Source of the DNA: Costus lasius
Lineage: Eukaryota > Streptophyta > Magnoliopsida > Zingiberales > Costaceae
Assembly: GCA_027563935.2 (NCBI GenBank)
Contig: CM050449.1
Location: 61,508,056 to 61,572,055 of the forward strand
Direction: 5' to 3'
DNA length: 64,000 nt
Below the pieces are notes generated by a model, which was not told the origin of the DNA, ran no database searches, and worked only from the letters and a program-made list of their open reading frames with translations. Made by a program: the position numbers and the translations under genes. Shown here piece after piece: positions 20,729-30,105 of this stretch. The number at the start of each line of letters is the position of its first letter. Position 1 is the first letter of the stretch.

Positions 20729-21611
20729 GGGACTAGGCGCACTTTCCCTGGTAGGCGCACCTGAGCTGCAGTAGGCGCTTGGGCCCTGGTTTGGGCCAGA
20801 TGAGCAGCAAAAGACCCATGAAGAAAAGCAAGTGAAGACTTAAGTGAAATTAAGGTCTTACTTAGGCTCATGGGCTTTTACCACATAAGATCAGCTTGCT
20901 TTCTTTTATTGTTTAATTACAATTAGAATAGCATGATTTAAATCTTCTGCTATCACCATAGGAATTGCATGATAGATAAGAAGATAAAAGACCGTTAAAA
21001 TCCAACGCTAAAATATCAAGCTCGTAAGCCTTCTGACGCGAAACCTCACTGTTCTGATTATCGTTGGAGCCGTGTTGTACCCACTCAGTGGGCACGTCCA
21101 TCTATCTTCAGACGGTGCGGGATTACACCTGCGTGTTACAGGGAAGGGATTTATCGCTTCTCGTTGCTCAGCATAGCACGTGGTGGTCCAGGGAGTAGGT
21201 CGGGTCAGCTTGACCATGTCGGCTACATATGTGGCGCATATGGTAGCACATGGAGGCAGCCATCTGTGGGGTCAGAGACTGTGTTGTACCAACTCAGTTG
21301 GCACAGTCTGCTGGTTTGCCCAGATGAAGGGGAATCGCACGGGTTGGCGATTGGCTGGGACAGCCTACCAGAGATTAGTACTTGTACCCTCTGTGCATCT
21401 TATCTCGCCTGAGCGGGACGCGGAGACCAAGTATGAAATCTGGATCCCATCTCACTAAAAGAGTTCTACTCTTTCGGGCTGTTTTTGCTGGATTTTTCAG
21501 CCAGATAAAATAGTGAGAAAAGGAATCTTTCTTAAGTCCTGATCGATTCTTAACATTGATACTGACCTTGCTGTTCTTGCATTGTTGTAGATACCTGCAG
21601 CAACGAACACC

Positions 21612-24600
21612 ATGAACTTCAATGTGCGATCCCTACTGGAAAGGGAGAAGTTTGCTGGGCCGAACTTCTCAGACTGGTACGGACACCTTAAGATTGTTCT
21701 TAAGGCAGAGAGGAAACTGTATGTCCTCGAGACGGCTATACCGCCTCAGCCCGCTCCGAACGCCGCAAGGGCGGTTCGGGAAGCTTATGAAAAGCACGTC
21801 AATGATAGCATTGATGTCGCTTGCCTGATGCTAGCGTCTATGACGCCACCGCTGCAGCGTCAGCATGAGGATATGTCGGCTATAGAGATTATAGCGAACC
21901 TCAAAATCCTGTATGCTGCACAGGCGAGGACAGAACGCTATAATCTGACTAAGCTTTTCTTTCAGAGCAAACTGGCTGAAGGGAGTCCAGTGGGAGCTCA
22001 CGTGCTCAAGATGATTGGGCACAAGGAGGCTCTAGAGAAACTGGGGCATACCATCAATCAGGAGCTTGCTGTAGACATTAATCTGCAGTCTCTCCCGCCC
22101 TCTTTCGATGCGTTCATTATTAACTTTAATATGAACAAAATCGATTGTACTCCGGCAGAGTTGCTCAATATGCTCTTGACTACTGAGGAGACTCTGAAGG
22201 GAAAGCCTTCAACCTCTGTCTTGATGTTTCCTTCAAGGAACAAAAAGAAGGGGAAGAAGGGCAAGACCCCTGTCAAGAGCTACAGCAAGGCTCTGAAGCA
22301 AAAGGTCAAGTGGTCGAAGGAATACAGATGTTTCCACTGTGGCCAGTTGGGTCACTGGAAAAAGGACTGTAAAGCGCTCCAGGGAGACAAGAGGGGAAGC
22401 ATCGCTTCTGGCTCTGGTATTTATGTGACGGAAGTCATGATATCTTCTTCTTCTATTTCATGGGTGTTGGACACTGCATGTGGAGTTCACATTTGTTCAA
22501 ATGTACAGGAACTCAAGAGAAGAAGACAGGTGGGACAGCATGAGGTGGACCTACGAGTTGGAAACGGGGCACGGGTTGCTGCTGTTGCTGTAGGAGACTA
22601 TTTCATCTCTTTACCATCTGGACTTGTGTTAGAATTAAACAGTTGTTACTTTGTTCCAAGCATTACTAAAAATATTATCTCAATTCCTGCTCTTGTCAGG
22701 AAAGGGTTTTCCTTTGAATGCAATAGTTCAAAGTGTGTTCTTTCTTTAGATAATATAGTTTATGCTACTAGTTCAATTAACAATGGGTTATTCATGTTGG
22801 ACATGGAATGTTCTATACACAATATTGATAATAAGAAAGCCAAATATGCTGATGATAGCACCTTGCTATGGCATAGTCGTTTAGGCCATATTAACAAGAA
22901 ACGCATTAAGCGGTTGCATGATCATGGACTGCTAGGATCATTCTCCTATGAGGAGATTGATACATGCAAAGCTTGTTTGATGGGCAAAATGACGAAGTCA
23001 CCTTTTCCTCATAAAGGTCAAAGGACTTTAGGTTTACTTGACCTTATACACAGTGATGTGTGTGGGCCTTTTAGTAAACATGCCAGAGGTGGCTATCAGT
23101 ACTTCATTACCTTCACTGATGATTTCAGTAGATATGGGTATGTCTATCTTATGAGTCATAAAAGTGAATCTTTTGACAAGTTCAAAGAGTTCAAGAATGA
23201 AGTACAGAATCAGTTAGGCCGAAATATCAAGGCACTTCGTTCTGATCGAGGTGGAGAATACCTAAGTCGAGAGTTTACTGACTATCTGAAGGAGTGTGGG
23301 ATTATCTCACAGCTCACTCCGCCAGGAACACCGCAATGGAATGGTGTGTCCGAGAGGAGAAATAGAACGTTACTTGATATGGTTCGTTCTATGATGTGTC
23401 AGGTTACTCTACCTTACTCCTTTTGGGGATTTGCACTGGAAACAGCTGCAAAGGTACTAAACCGAGTGCCATCCAAGGCAGTTTCAAAGACTCCATATGA
23501 GTTATGGTATGGGAAACAGCCGAGCTTGACATTTATCAGGATCTGGGGCTGCGAGGCTTATGTCAAAAAGCTCGCCTCTGGGAAACTAGAGAGCAGATCT
23601 GAGAAATGTATCTTTGTCGGTTACCCTAAGGAAACTAGGGGTTATTATTTCTACGATCCCAAAGAGAACAAGGTGTTTGTTGCTCGGACGGCCATATTTC
23701 TTGAGAAGGAGTTTCTTCTGCAAGAGGCCATTGGGAGAGAAATAAAGCTGGATGAGAATCCAGAGGAAGGACAAAGTGCTCATGTACAGTTGGATGAGCC
23801 TGAGCCGGTAGAACAGGTTACTGAACAACCTGAGGCTCAGATATCACGGGAACCGCGAAGATCGGGAAGGATCCGTCGACAGCCTGAGCGCTATGACGGA
23901 GTCTACATCATTGATAATGATGAACCCCTAACTTATGCGGATGCAGTCAGTGGACCGGACTCAGCGAGATGGCTTGAAGCTATGCGCGCCGAGATGGACT
24001 CCATGTCAGATAACCAAGTCTGGGATTTGGTTGATCCGCCTCCGGGAGTTATCCCTATAGGCTGTAAATGGATCTTTAAGAAGAAGATTGACATGGATGG
24101 TAACGTGGTTACCTATAAAGGCAGGCTAGTTGCGAAAGGTTTCAAACAAATCTACGGGATAGATTATGATGAAACTTTCTCACCTGTAGCTATGTTTAAG
24201 TCTATTCGGATTCTTTTCGCGATAGCTGCATATTATGATTATGAGATCTGGCAGATGGATGTGAAGACCGCTTTCCATAATGGAAATCTGAACGAGGATG
24301 TCTATATGACACAACCTGAAGGTTTCACTAATCTATCAGATCGTCATAAAATATGCAAGTTAAAGAAGTCTATTTATGGACTTAAACAAGCATCGAGAAG
24401 CTGGAATATTCGTTTTGATGAATCAATCTCTGAATTTGGTTTCATCAAGAACGAGGATGACCCGTGTGTATATAAGAGGTTTAGTGGGAGCGTGATTACT
24501 TTCCTAGTCCTCTACGTCGATGATATCTTAATCATTGGAAATGATATTCCTGAAATGCATGCGGTTAAAGCATGGTTAAGGAAATGTTTTCAGAAGCATG

Positions 24601-24644
24601 AGAAGCACTGTAATAATATGGGTTTGAAATTTCTCAACCATTAG
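21612..24644 (+). CDS. A1 copia polyprotein lacking RNase H
   Basis: A 1010-residue gag-protease-integrase-RT frame. Gag carries the FIINFNMNKIDCTPAELLNML signature region and zinc knuckle CFHCGQLGHWKKDC (about 239-252). Protease is LDTACG. The integrase core shows SDVCGPF, LRSDRGGEYLS and TPQWNGVSERRNR, and the RT shows WQMDVKTAF and YVDDILIIG near 967. At residue 994 it jumps from CFQ to KHEKHCNNMG, the last residues of the family protein. About 284 codons present in A2 and A4 (rest of RT and all RNase H) are gone, in frame, with CAGA microhomology at 24591-24594. FHNG replaces FLNG. Start chosen by alignment to A2/A4; the predicted spliced form would start upstream. Confidence 0.93.
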   Translation: MNFNVRSLLEREKFAGPNFSDWYGHLKIVLKAERKLYVLETAIPPQPAPNAARAVREAYEKHVNDSIDVACLMLASMTPPLQRQHEDMSAIEIIANLKILYAAQARTERYNLTKLFFQSKLAEGSPVGAHVLKMIGHKEALEKLGHTINQELAVDINLQSLPPSFDAFIINFNMNKIDCTPAELLNMLLTTEETLKGKPSTSVLMFPSRNKKKGKKGKTPVKSYSKALKQKVKWSKEYRCFHCGQLGHWKKDCKALQGDKRGSIASGSGIYVTEVMISSSSISWVLDTACGVHICSNVQELKRRRQVGQHEVDLRVGNGARVAAVAVGDYFISLPSGLVLELNSCYFVPSITKNIISIPALVRKGFSFECNSSKCVLSLDNIVYATSSINNGLFMLDMECSIHNIDNKKAKYADDSTLLWHSRLGHINKKRIKRLHDHGLLGSFSYEEIDTCKACLMGKMTKSPFPHKGQRTLGLLDLIHSDVCGPFSKHARGGYQYFITFTDDFSRYGYVYLMSHKSESFDKFKEFKNEVQNQLGRNIKALRSDRGGEYLSREFTDYLKECGIISQLTPPGTPQWNGVSERRNRTLLDMVRSMMCQVTLPYSFWGFALETAAKVLNRVPSKAVSKTPYELWYGKQPSLTFIRIWGCEAYVKKLASGKLESRSEKCIFVGYPKETRGYYFYDPKENKVFVARTAIFLEKEFLLQEAIGREIKLDENPEEGQSAHVQLDEPEPVEQVTEQPEAQISREPRRSGRIRRQPERYDGVYIIDNDEPLTYADAVSGPDSARWLEAMRAEMDSMSDNQVWDLVDPPPGVIPIGCKWIFKKKIDMDGNVVTYKGRLVAKGFKQIYGIDYDETFSPVAMFKSIRILFAIAAYYDYEIWQMDVKTAFHNGNLNEDVYMTQPEGFTNLSDRHKICKLKKSIYGLKQASRSWNIRFDESISEFGFIKNEDDPCVYKRFSGSVITFLVLYVDDILIIGNDIPEMHAVKAWLRKCFQKHEKHCNNMGLKFLNH

Positions 24645-24649
24645 ATTAA

Positions 24650-24664
24650 GTGCAAGTGGGAGAT
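24650..24664 (+). other. A1 polypurine tract
   Basis: GTGCAAGTGGGAGAT just before the 3' LTR; the same tract is in A2, A4 and B1. Confidence 0.85.
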
Positions 24665-26342
24665 TGTTGGGGTATGCCCTTAAGGCTAATGTTTGAGGCC
24701 TTCGGATTGTATCAGTATCATGTAATAAACTCTTATGTTTATAAAGGCATGGTTGTTATTCAGTTTGTTACATTGTCTACTGCAATAAGTGTACTTCTGA
24801 ATAATGTCTCAAAGCTGTTCAGCTAGGCTGACATGCAGTTATGTCCTTAGTCAAGATATCTTGGTGAACATGAGACAGCCTTGATATGATTGAGACTAAT
24901 ATGTGTTCTAATCTTATAGGATGCTTCGAGCATGGAATAAGATGTAGACTCATGGGTACATTGGATGTACTGGACAGACCCTACTAGGATATTCAATTGC
25001 TTGTCACAATGTGAATAATCCTTGATTGCAACAAGTGGCACATTTCCTCTGACTTGAGATCACTTGTGTTTCTAAATGATGATTGTCATTGTTTTGAGGT
25101 AGTTCAATATCATTTGAAACATAATGATTATAGACTATCTTGGATGGTGAGCTTGAGTCAGGTTAGGGCACTAGTGATAGATAAAGGATTGCCGTCTCCT
25201 TAATTGGAGTATGATGTTCTAAAGGGGCCCCCCTCTGTATGAGATGATTGAGAAAGTGTATGGCCATACCCAGATGACAGTGTTCATCTGATCTAATCAT
25301 GCTCATCATATTGGAGCTACAGGCTTGACACGCTTGTCCAATAAGAACATCCAGTGGCAAAGGAAATTTGCATGCCTTGTGAATTGGATTCACACTTGTG
25401 CTGTGGTTTGGGTGTAGTCTTGGAAGACTTTTTCCTTTATATCGGGAGACAGTGATGTGTTGCTAGATACCCCTCACTGATCGTGATAACGTAAGTTATC
25501 GTTACCGACATTTAAAGGAAACCCTTAGGGTCGCACAATTTGATGATATGGCTTACTTAAGTCAGATCGTGTGGACTGAATTATTTGGGTTCAGTTTAAA
25601 GGGATTAAATCTCTGATTGTAAGTGAGATCCAGTCTGATCATGTTTGATTGATAAGGGCTTCAGATCGGTAAGCTTCGATTGAGAGAATGGATGCTAGAT
25701 CGGTGAGATCAGGAGCATCAAGAGATGAACGGTCAGATCTTAAGCCGTAGGGGTTTTTGTTATGATCTGGACTAGTTGCTTGGTTTGTTTGGTTATTGAA
25801 CCAAATCGATTTGAACCAGCTCATTGGGTGAGCGCATGGTTCAAGTAAAGAGGCATTGGCGATTGGGGTAATGCATGGTCGCATGAACGTTGAGACATTG
25901 CTATTTTTAGATAGCATGTTCTCTAACGTGACCACATCTCACGTTCACGCCAAGAGAACTTCTCTCTCGCCTTTCCCCACTTACTCTCGAGAGGGCATTC
26001 GTGTATGACGAGTCTTGGACGCCTTGGAGAGTCATTTGGCAAAGCGAGCAAAGCTTCATCCATCCCTTCCATTCGATCAAAGACACCTCTTGGAACCTTG
26101 CTAGCACAAGGAGCACCAAGGAAGTGAGCGCATCCTCATTCTTGTGTGCGCATCATTTGGAGGAGATCTCTCTTGCTCTCTCTTTCCAAGACGCCATCCA
26201 ACACATGGCTTCGGTATGAATTCTTTTCATGTTGTTAAGTTGATCATATTGCATGCGATGATACTAAGAAACCCACTCCGCTGCTTTAGAAGAAATTTTT
26301 CATGCGCCTATCTAGGGTTTCGCCACCTACTGAGGACTTTCA
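24665..26342 (+). repeat. A1 3' LTR
   Basis: 1678 bp and uninterrupted, followed by TSD CTTAT (26343-26347). It shows the pre-insertion site of the CRM element and retains ATGGCTTCG|GTATGA, whose ATG is lost in the 5' copy. Confidence 0.95.
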
Positions 26343-27600
26343 CTTATTACTTTCCAAAAATAGCAAGCAATGAAGTCATGCGCCCATGATCTCAAAACCG
26401 ATCAAAACGCCTCAAGCTTTGAACCATACGTTCACACATGTGAACCGGTTCAATTTTGGTCTGGTTCAAAGACCAATTAACCCAAGCTATTTGGTCTAGA
26501 TCACATTAAACCCTAAGGTTCCAGATCTAACCGTTCATCTCTTGATGCTCCTGATCTGACCGATCTAGCACCAATTCTCTCGATCGAAGCTTACCGATCT
26601 CAAGCCCTAATCAATCAAACATGATCAGACCAGATCTCACTCACAATCAGAGATTAAATCCCTTTAAACTGAACCCTGACAATTCAGTCCACACGATCTG
26701 ACTTAAGTAAGCCATATCATCAAATTGTGCGACCCTGAGGGTTTCCTTTAAATGTCGGTAATGATAACTTACGTTATCACGATCAGTGAGGGGTATCTAG
26801 CAACACATCACTGTCTCCCGATATAAAAGAAAGAGTCTTCCAAGACTCCACCCAAACCATAGCACAAGTGTGAATCAACTCACTAGGCATACATGATTCC
26901 TTTGCCACTGGATGTTCTTGTTGGACAAGCGTGTCAAGCCTATAGCTCCAATATGATGAGCATGATTAGATCAGATGAACATAGTCACCTGGGTATGGCC
27001 ATACACTTTCTCAATCATCTCATTCAGGGGGGCCCCCTTTAGAACATCACACTCCAATCAAGGAGACGGCAATCCTATATCTATCACTAGTGTCCTAACC
27101 TGACTCATGATCATTATCCAAGATAGTCTATAACCATTATGTTTCAAATGATATTGAACTACCTCAAAACAATGACAATCATCATTTAGAAACACAAGTG
27201 ATCTCAAGTCAGAGGACATGTGCCACTTGATGCATACAAGGATTATTCACATTGTGACAAGCAATTGAATATCCTAGTAGGGTCTGTCCAGTACATCCAA
27301 TGTACCCATGAGTCTACATCTTATTCCATGCTCGAAGCATCCTATAAGATTAGAACACATATTAGTCTCAATCATATCAAGGCTGTCTCATGTTCACCAA
27401 GATATCTCGACTAAGGACATAGAGCATGTCAGCCTAGCTGAACAGCATTGAGACATTATTCAGAAGTACACTTATTGCAGCAGACAATGTAACAAACTGA
27501 ATAACAACCATTGCCTTTATAAACATAAGAGTTTGTACATGATACTGAAAGAATCCCAAGGCCTCAAACATTAGCCTTAAGGGCATACCCCAACAAAGCC

Positions 27601-28410
27601 TTTCTTCTTCTCATTCTGAAGCTGCTTGCAGTCCCTTCTCTAGTGACCTTGTTCGCCACAGTGAAAACACCTCTGGTCCTTTGACTTCTTTGCCTTTTTC
27701 TTCAGTGCCTTGGTAGGACCTCTGGCACTGCTCTTAGCACGTGCCTTACCCTTCTTCTTTATCTTCTTGGTCGCAGGGACCAGAAGAACAGAATTGGGTT
27801 TGGTCTTACCCATCTCACGCTCGGCTGTTTGGAGCATATTCATTAATTCCTCCCGTGTGCACTCAATCCGGTTCATGTTGAAATTAATAATAAACGGACT
27901 GAAGCTAGGGGGCAGGGAATGCAGAATAAGATCCACAACCAGCTCGTTGTCTATGGCATGTCCCAGTCTCCTGAGATGATCCACATTCCCAATAAGTTTG
28001 AGAACATGGGGTCTCACTGGTGCACCCTCAGACAACTTACACCGAAAGACTGCTTTGGAAGTGTCAAATCTCTCAGTTCTAGCCTGAGCCTCGAACATCT
28101 GTTTCAAATGAGTGATCATCGGAAAAGCATTCTGCTCCTCATATTGCACCTGCAGTTCAGGTGCCATGCTGGCTAGCATAAGACATGCAACCTCCAAAGA
28201 GTCATCCTGATGCTTTCTATAAGCATCTTTGTCTGCCGTTCGGGCATTAGGCGGAGGAGCCGCAGGAAGAGCCTGTTCAAGGACATACAGCTTCTTCTCG
28301 AGCTTGAGGACTATCCTCAAGTTCCGATGCCAGTACATAAAGTTAGTTCCAACTAACTTATCCTTATCAAGGAGTGATCGCAGTCATAATCTGCCAGTGT
28401 TCGTAGCCAT
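27601..28410 (-). pseudogene. B1 gag (two nonsense codons)
   Basis: Angela/BARE-like gag. ATG at 28410 lies in AACAATGG straight after a predicted splice acceptor. The frame meets TGA at codon 9 (28384-28386), then is open through FMYWHRNLRIVLKLEKKLYVLE, QARTERFDTSK and FIINFNMNRIECTREELMNM to zinc knuckle CFHCGEQGH. There a TAG (27640-27642) stands where Trp occurs in family A, and the frame goes on to the AAGCC insertion point. Gag would build the virus-like particle and bind RNA. The TAG is shared with B2 (47288-47290). Confidence 0.9.
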
Positions 28411-29957
28411 TGTTCTACAACACCCAGGAAAAATAGATTAGTACTACTTCGAATCATTTAAACTGGACTTGTTTTAAATGATTGCTGCTCCCACTATTTT
28501 AAATTCAAATTGACAACCCACAAAGTCAATCGGGAAGTTTAAGACTTCCTAGTGAGATGGGATCCTTATTTCACATGAGGCTTCGCGTCCCACGAGGGTG
28601 GGATGAGATGCACAAAGTAACCCATGTTTCCTAAGGTGGGCGCGCCGGCCGGTTGCTCCAAGCAACTCCCCTTGTTGAGATAGTCTATGCATTTCATGTC
28701 CAGCGAGGGCTGGATACAACATGAAATCCTAACCTCTCAACGATGCCTCTAGACTTTCTCCATGTGCCCAGCACATGTGAACTTCTATTTAAGTCCATTC
28801 CTAACCGTTATGCCCAGGGCCAACGAGTTTCCTTGCGAAGGCACGCCTAGGTTAAAACTGGACTGGGGAAACCATTGTCACCACACACCTTCTAAAGATA
28901 AGTGGGTGTGTCCCACGAGGGTGGGAAACAGTGCACAACACCACTGATCGATAGCTTGATGAGGGCTACGCGTCAGAAGGCTACAGACTTGATATTATTT
29001 TTGAGGGTTTTTGAGGTCTCATCCTCTTAGTTTTATCTTTTGTCTAACATTACAGGCATGCAATCCTATAGTGATAACAAAACGATAAAACACATCCAGG
29101 CATGCTTTTGCAGATATTAAAAGCAGTAAACAGGCGATGTGGTCATAGCCTAATCAACACATTGAACCATCACATGCCGAAGGATGTTCAATGCTTGACC
29201 TAGGTGACAAGCCCCAACAAGACCTAACCTAACCCCCACCAAGCTTTATCTTCAAGTGCGGCTTCAAGGTCCTCCATTCATGATGCGCCATCATGCTTGT
29301 GCCAAGAGGGATAGCTCACGAACCCTACGGTTCGGCCAAGCCCTTACTTGTGCCACCAAGCAAGATGCGCCATCATGATTGATGTGCCAAGATGTAAGCT
29401 TCAAGAGGGATGCGCCCTTAATCTTCTTTGTGCGTTTACAAAACAAAAAGAAAAAGCGGCATGCAGGCCTCACACAGAATACATCACAGGCATACAAGGG
29501 GCTTGTCTATGACCACAACACGATGCACAATCATCTCATGCTTTTCTATATGCTCATGAAAACATAAAACTTCAGTTTTAGTTTCTTAGAAAATATGTCT
29601 TTGAACCTCAACGTCCGTTCGCAAATCTAAGATTTTCGTTTCTCTCAGGAGTCTACAAGTGACGCATGTATGCTCCAAGCATGCTTGCCGTCCACCCTTG
29701 CAATCCTTAACTTGCCAAGAAGTCCCACATAGTAGGTCTATCTTACATGCGTGGGGAGAAATTAATTCTCTCACATGTGGGTCTATCCCACCATGTGAAG
29801 AAAGCGAAAACCAAAGAGTCGAATAGATATTAGGAACGAAAAACCTACAATTTTTCTTACTTAGAAAAATTCATGCACATATGCAATTTTTCAAAAAATT
29901 TCAGATGGCATGCGAGCATACAATAAAAGCATAAACACCGTTCGAGTTCGCAAGTTG
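28411..29957 (-). other. B1 untranslated leader
   Basis: About 1.5 kb without a recognised protein. It holds hairpins with loop CCTC in sense: TCCCAC/GTGGGA twice (near 28575-28600 and 28908-28928) and TCCAGC/GCTGGA (near 28700-28716), plus CATGTGC/GCACATG near 28762-28780. These match the B2 leader in order. The predicted acceptor GTGTTGTAG lies at 28415-28423. Confidence 0.75.
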
Positions 29958-30105
29958 CTTCTGATACCACTGTTGGGAAACCCCGGGGATTTTAAAAAAT
30001 TTTACAGACAAGCACAGCGGAAGCAATCCCCGAAACAGGCCAGTCCCAAAAACCCAGAAGATCGAGTCTTGCGAGGAGATCGACACGGTGAGTAGGAGAT
30101 GATAC
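28416..30105 (-). other. Predicted leader intron of B1
   Basis: In sense, donor GCAAG|GTATC lies in the 5' LTR (30105) and acceptor GTGTTGTAG ends at 28415-28416. Exon 2 then begins AACAATGG, the plant start-codon context of gag. The layout is the same as in B2 and family A. Prediction only. Confidence 0.5.
29958..29970 (-). other. B1 primer-binding site
   Basis: GTGGTATCAGAAG in sense, directly after the 5' LTR. It has one extra A compared with the TGGTATCAGAGC of the other elements. Confidence 0.85.

Larger units (their letters stand above)
19663..21590 (+). other. Predicted leader intron of A1
   Basis: Donor G|GTATGA at 19663 in the LTR and acceptor TTGTTGTAG ending at 21590, with a pyrimidine-rich stretch before it (CTGTTCTTGC). 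The acceptor is 21 nt before the gag ATG, and those 21 nt are an open in-frame extension (IPAATNT). The intron would remove the LTR end, the PBS and the structured leader. Donor and acceptor are both kept in A2 and A4. Prediction from sequence only. Confidence 0.55.
19807..21611 (+). other. A1 structured untranslated leader
   Basis: About 1.8 kb without a conserved protein. It holds the three CTGCG-loop hairpins, the CTTGTCTA hairpin, a tRNA-like box pair, two TTGTA-bulge hairpins (21071-21096, 21276-21309), a TCTCGC/GCGGGA hairpin (21403-21418) and AAAGAGT/ACTCTTT (21458-21474). By position it should include packaging and dimerisation signals. Small frames here differ between copies and are not called as genes. 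Confidence 0.75.
10149..26342 (+). mobile_element. A1: full-length family A copia element with nested CRM element
   Basis: A plus-strand element with TSD CTTAT (10144-10148 and 26343-26347). The 5' LTR is 10149-11107 plus 19073-19791, and the 3' LTR is 24665-26342; both are 1678 bp once the CRM insertion is removed. PBS, leader, one long polyprotein frame and PPT are present. I counted eight LTR differences by eye, so it is young. It is defective for RNase H through an internal deletion. It landed in an older LTR of its own family. Confidence 0.95.
9717..27595 (-). repeat. Reverse solo family A LTR, split by A1
   Basis: Two parts, 9717-10148 and 26348-27595, sum to 1680 bp and make one minus-strand A LTR, flanked by TSD AAGCC (9712-9716 and 27596-27600). 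It interrupts the B1 polyprotein just after the gag zinc knuckle. No internal A sequence belongs to it, so it is a solo LTR. A1 later inserted at 10148/10149 duplicating CTTAT. The antisense 64-codon frame of this copy is at 27220-27414. Confidence 0.93.

Noticed and set aside
20670..20745. A true tRNA gene in the A leader
   Set aside because: The B-box is good but the T-arm and acceptor stem do not pair, and it repeats only within family A leaders.
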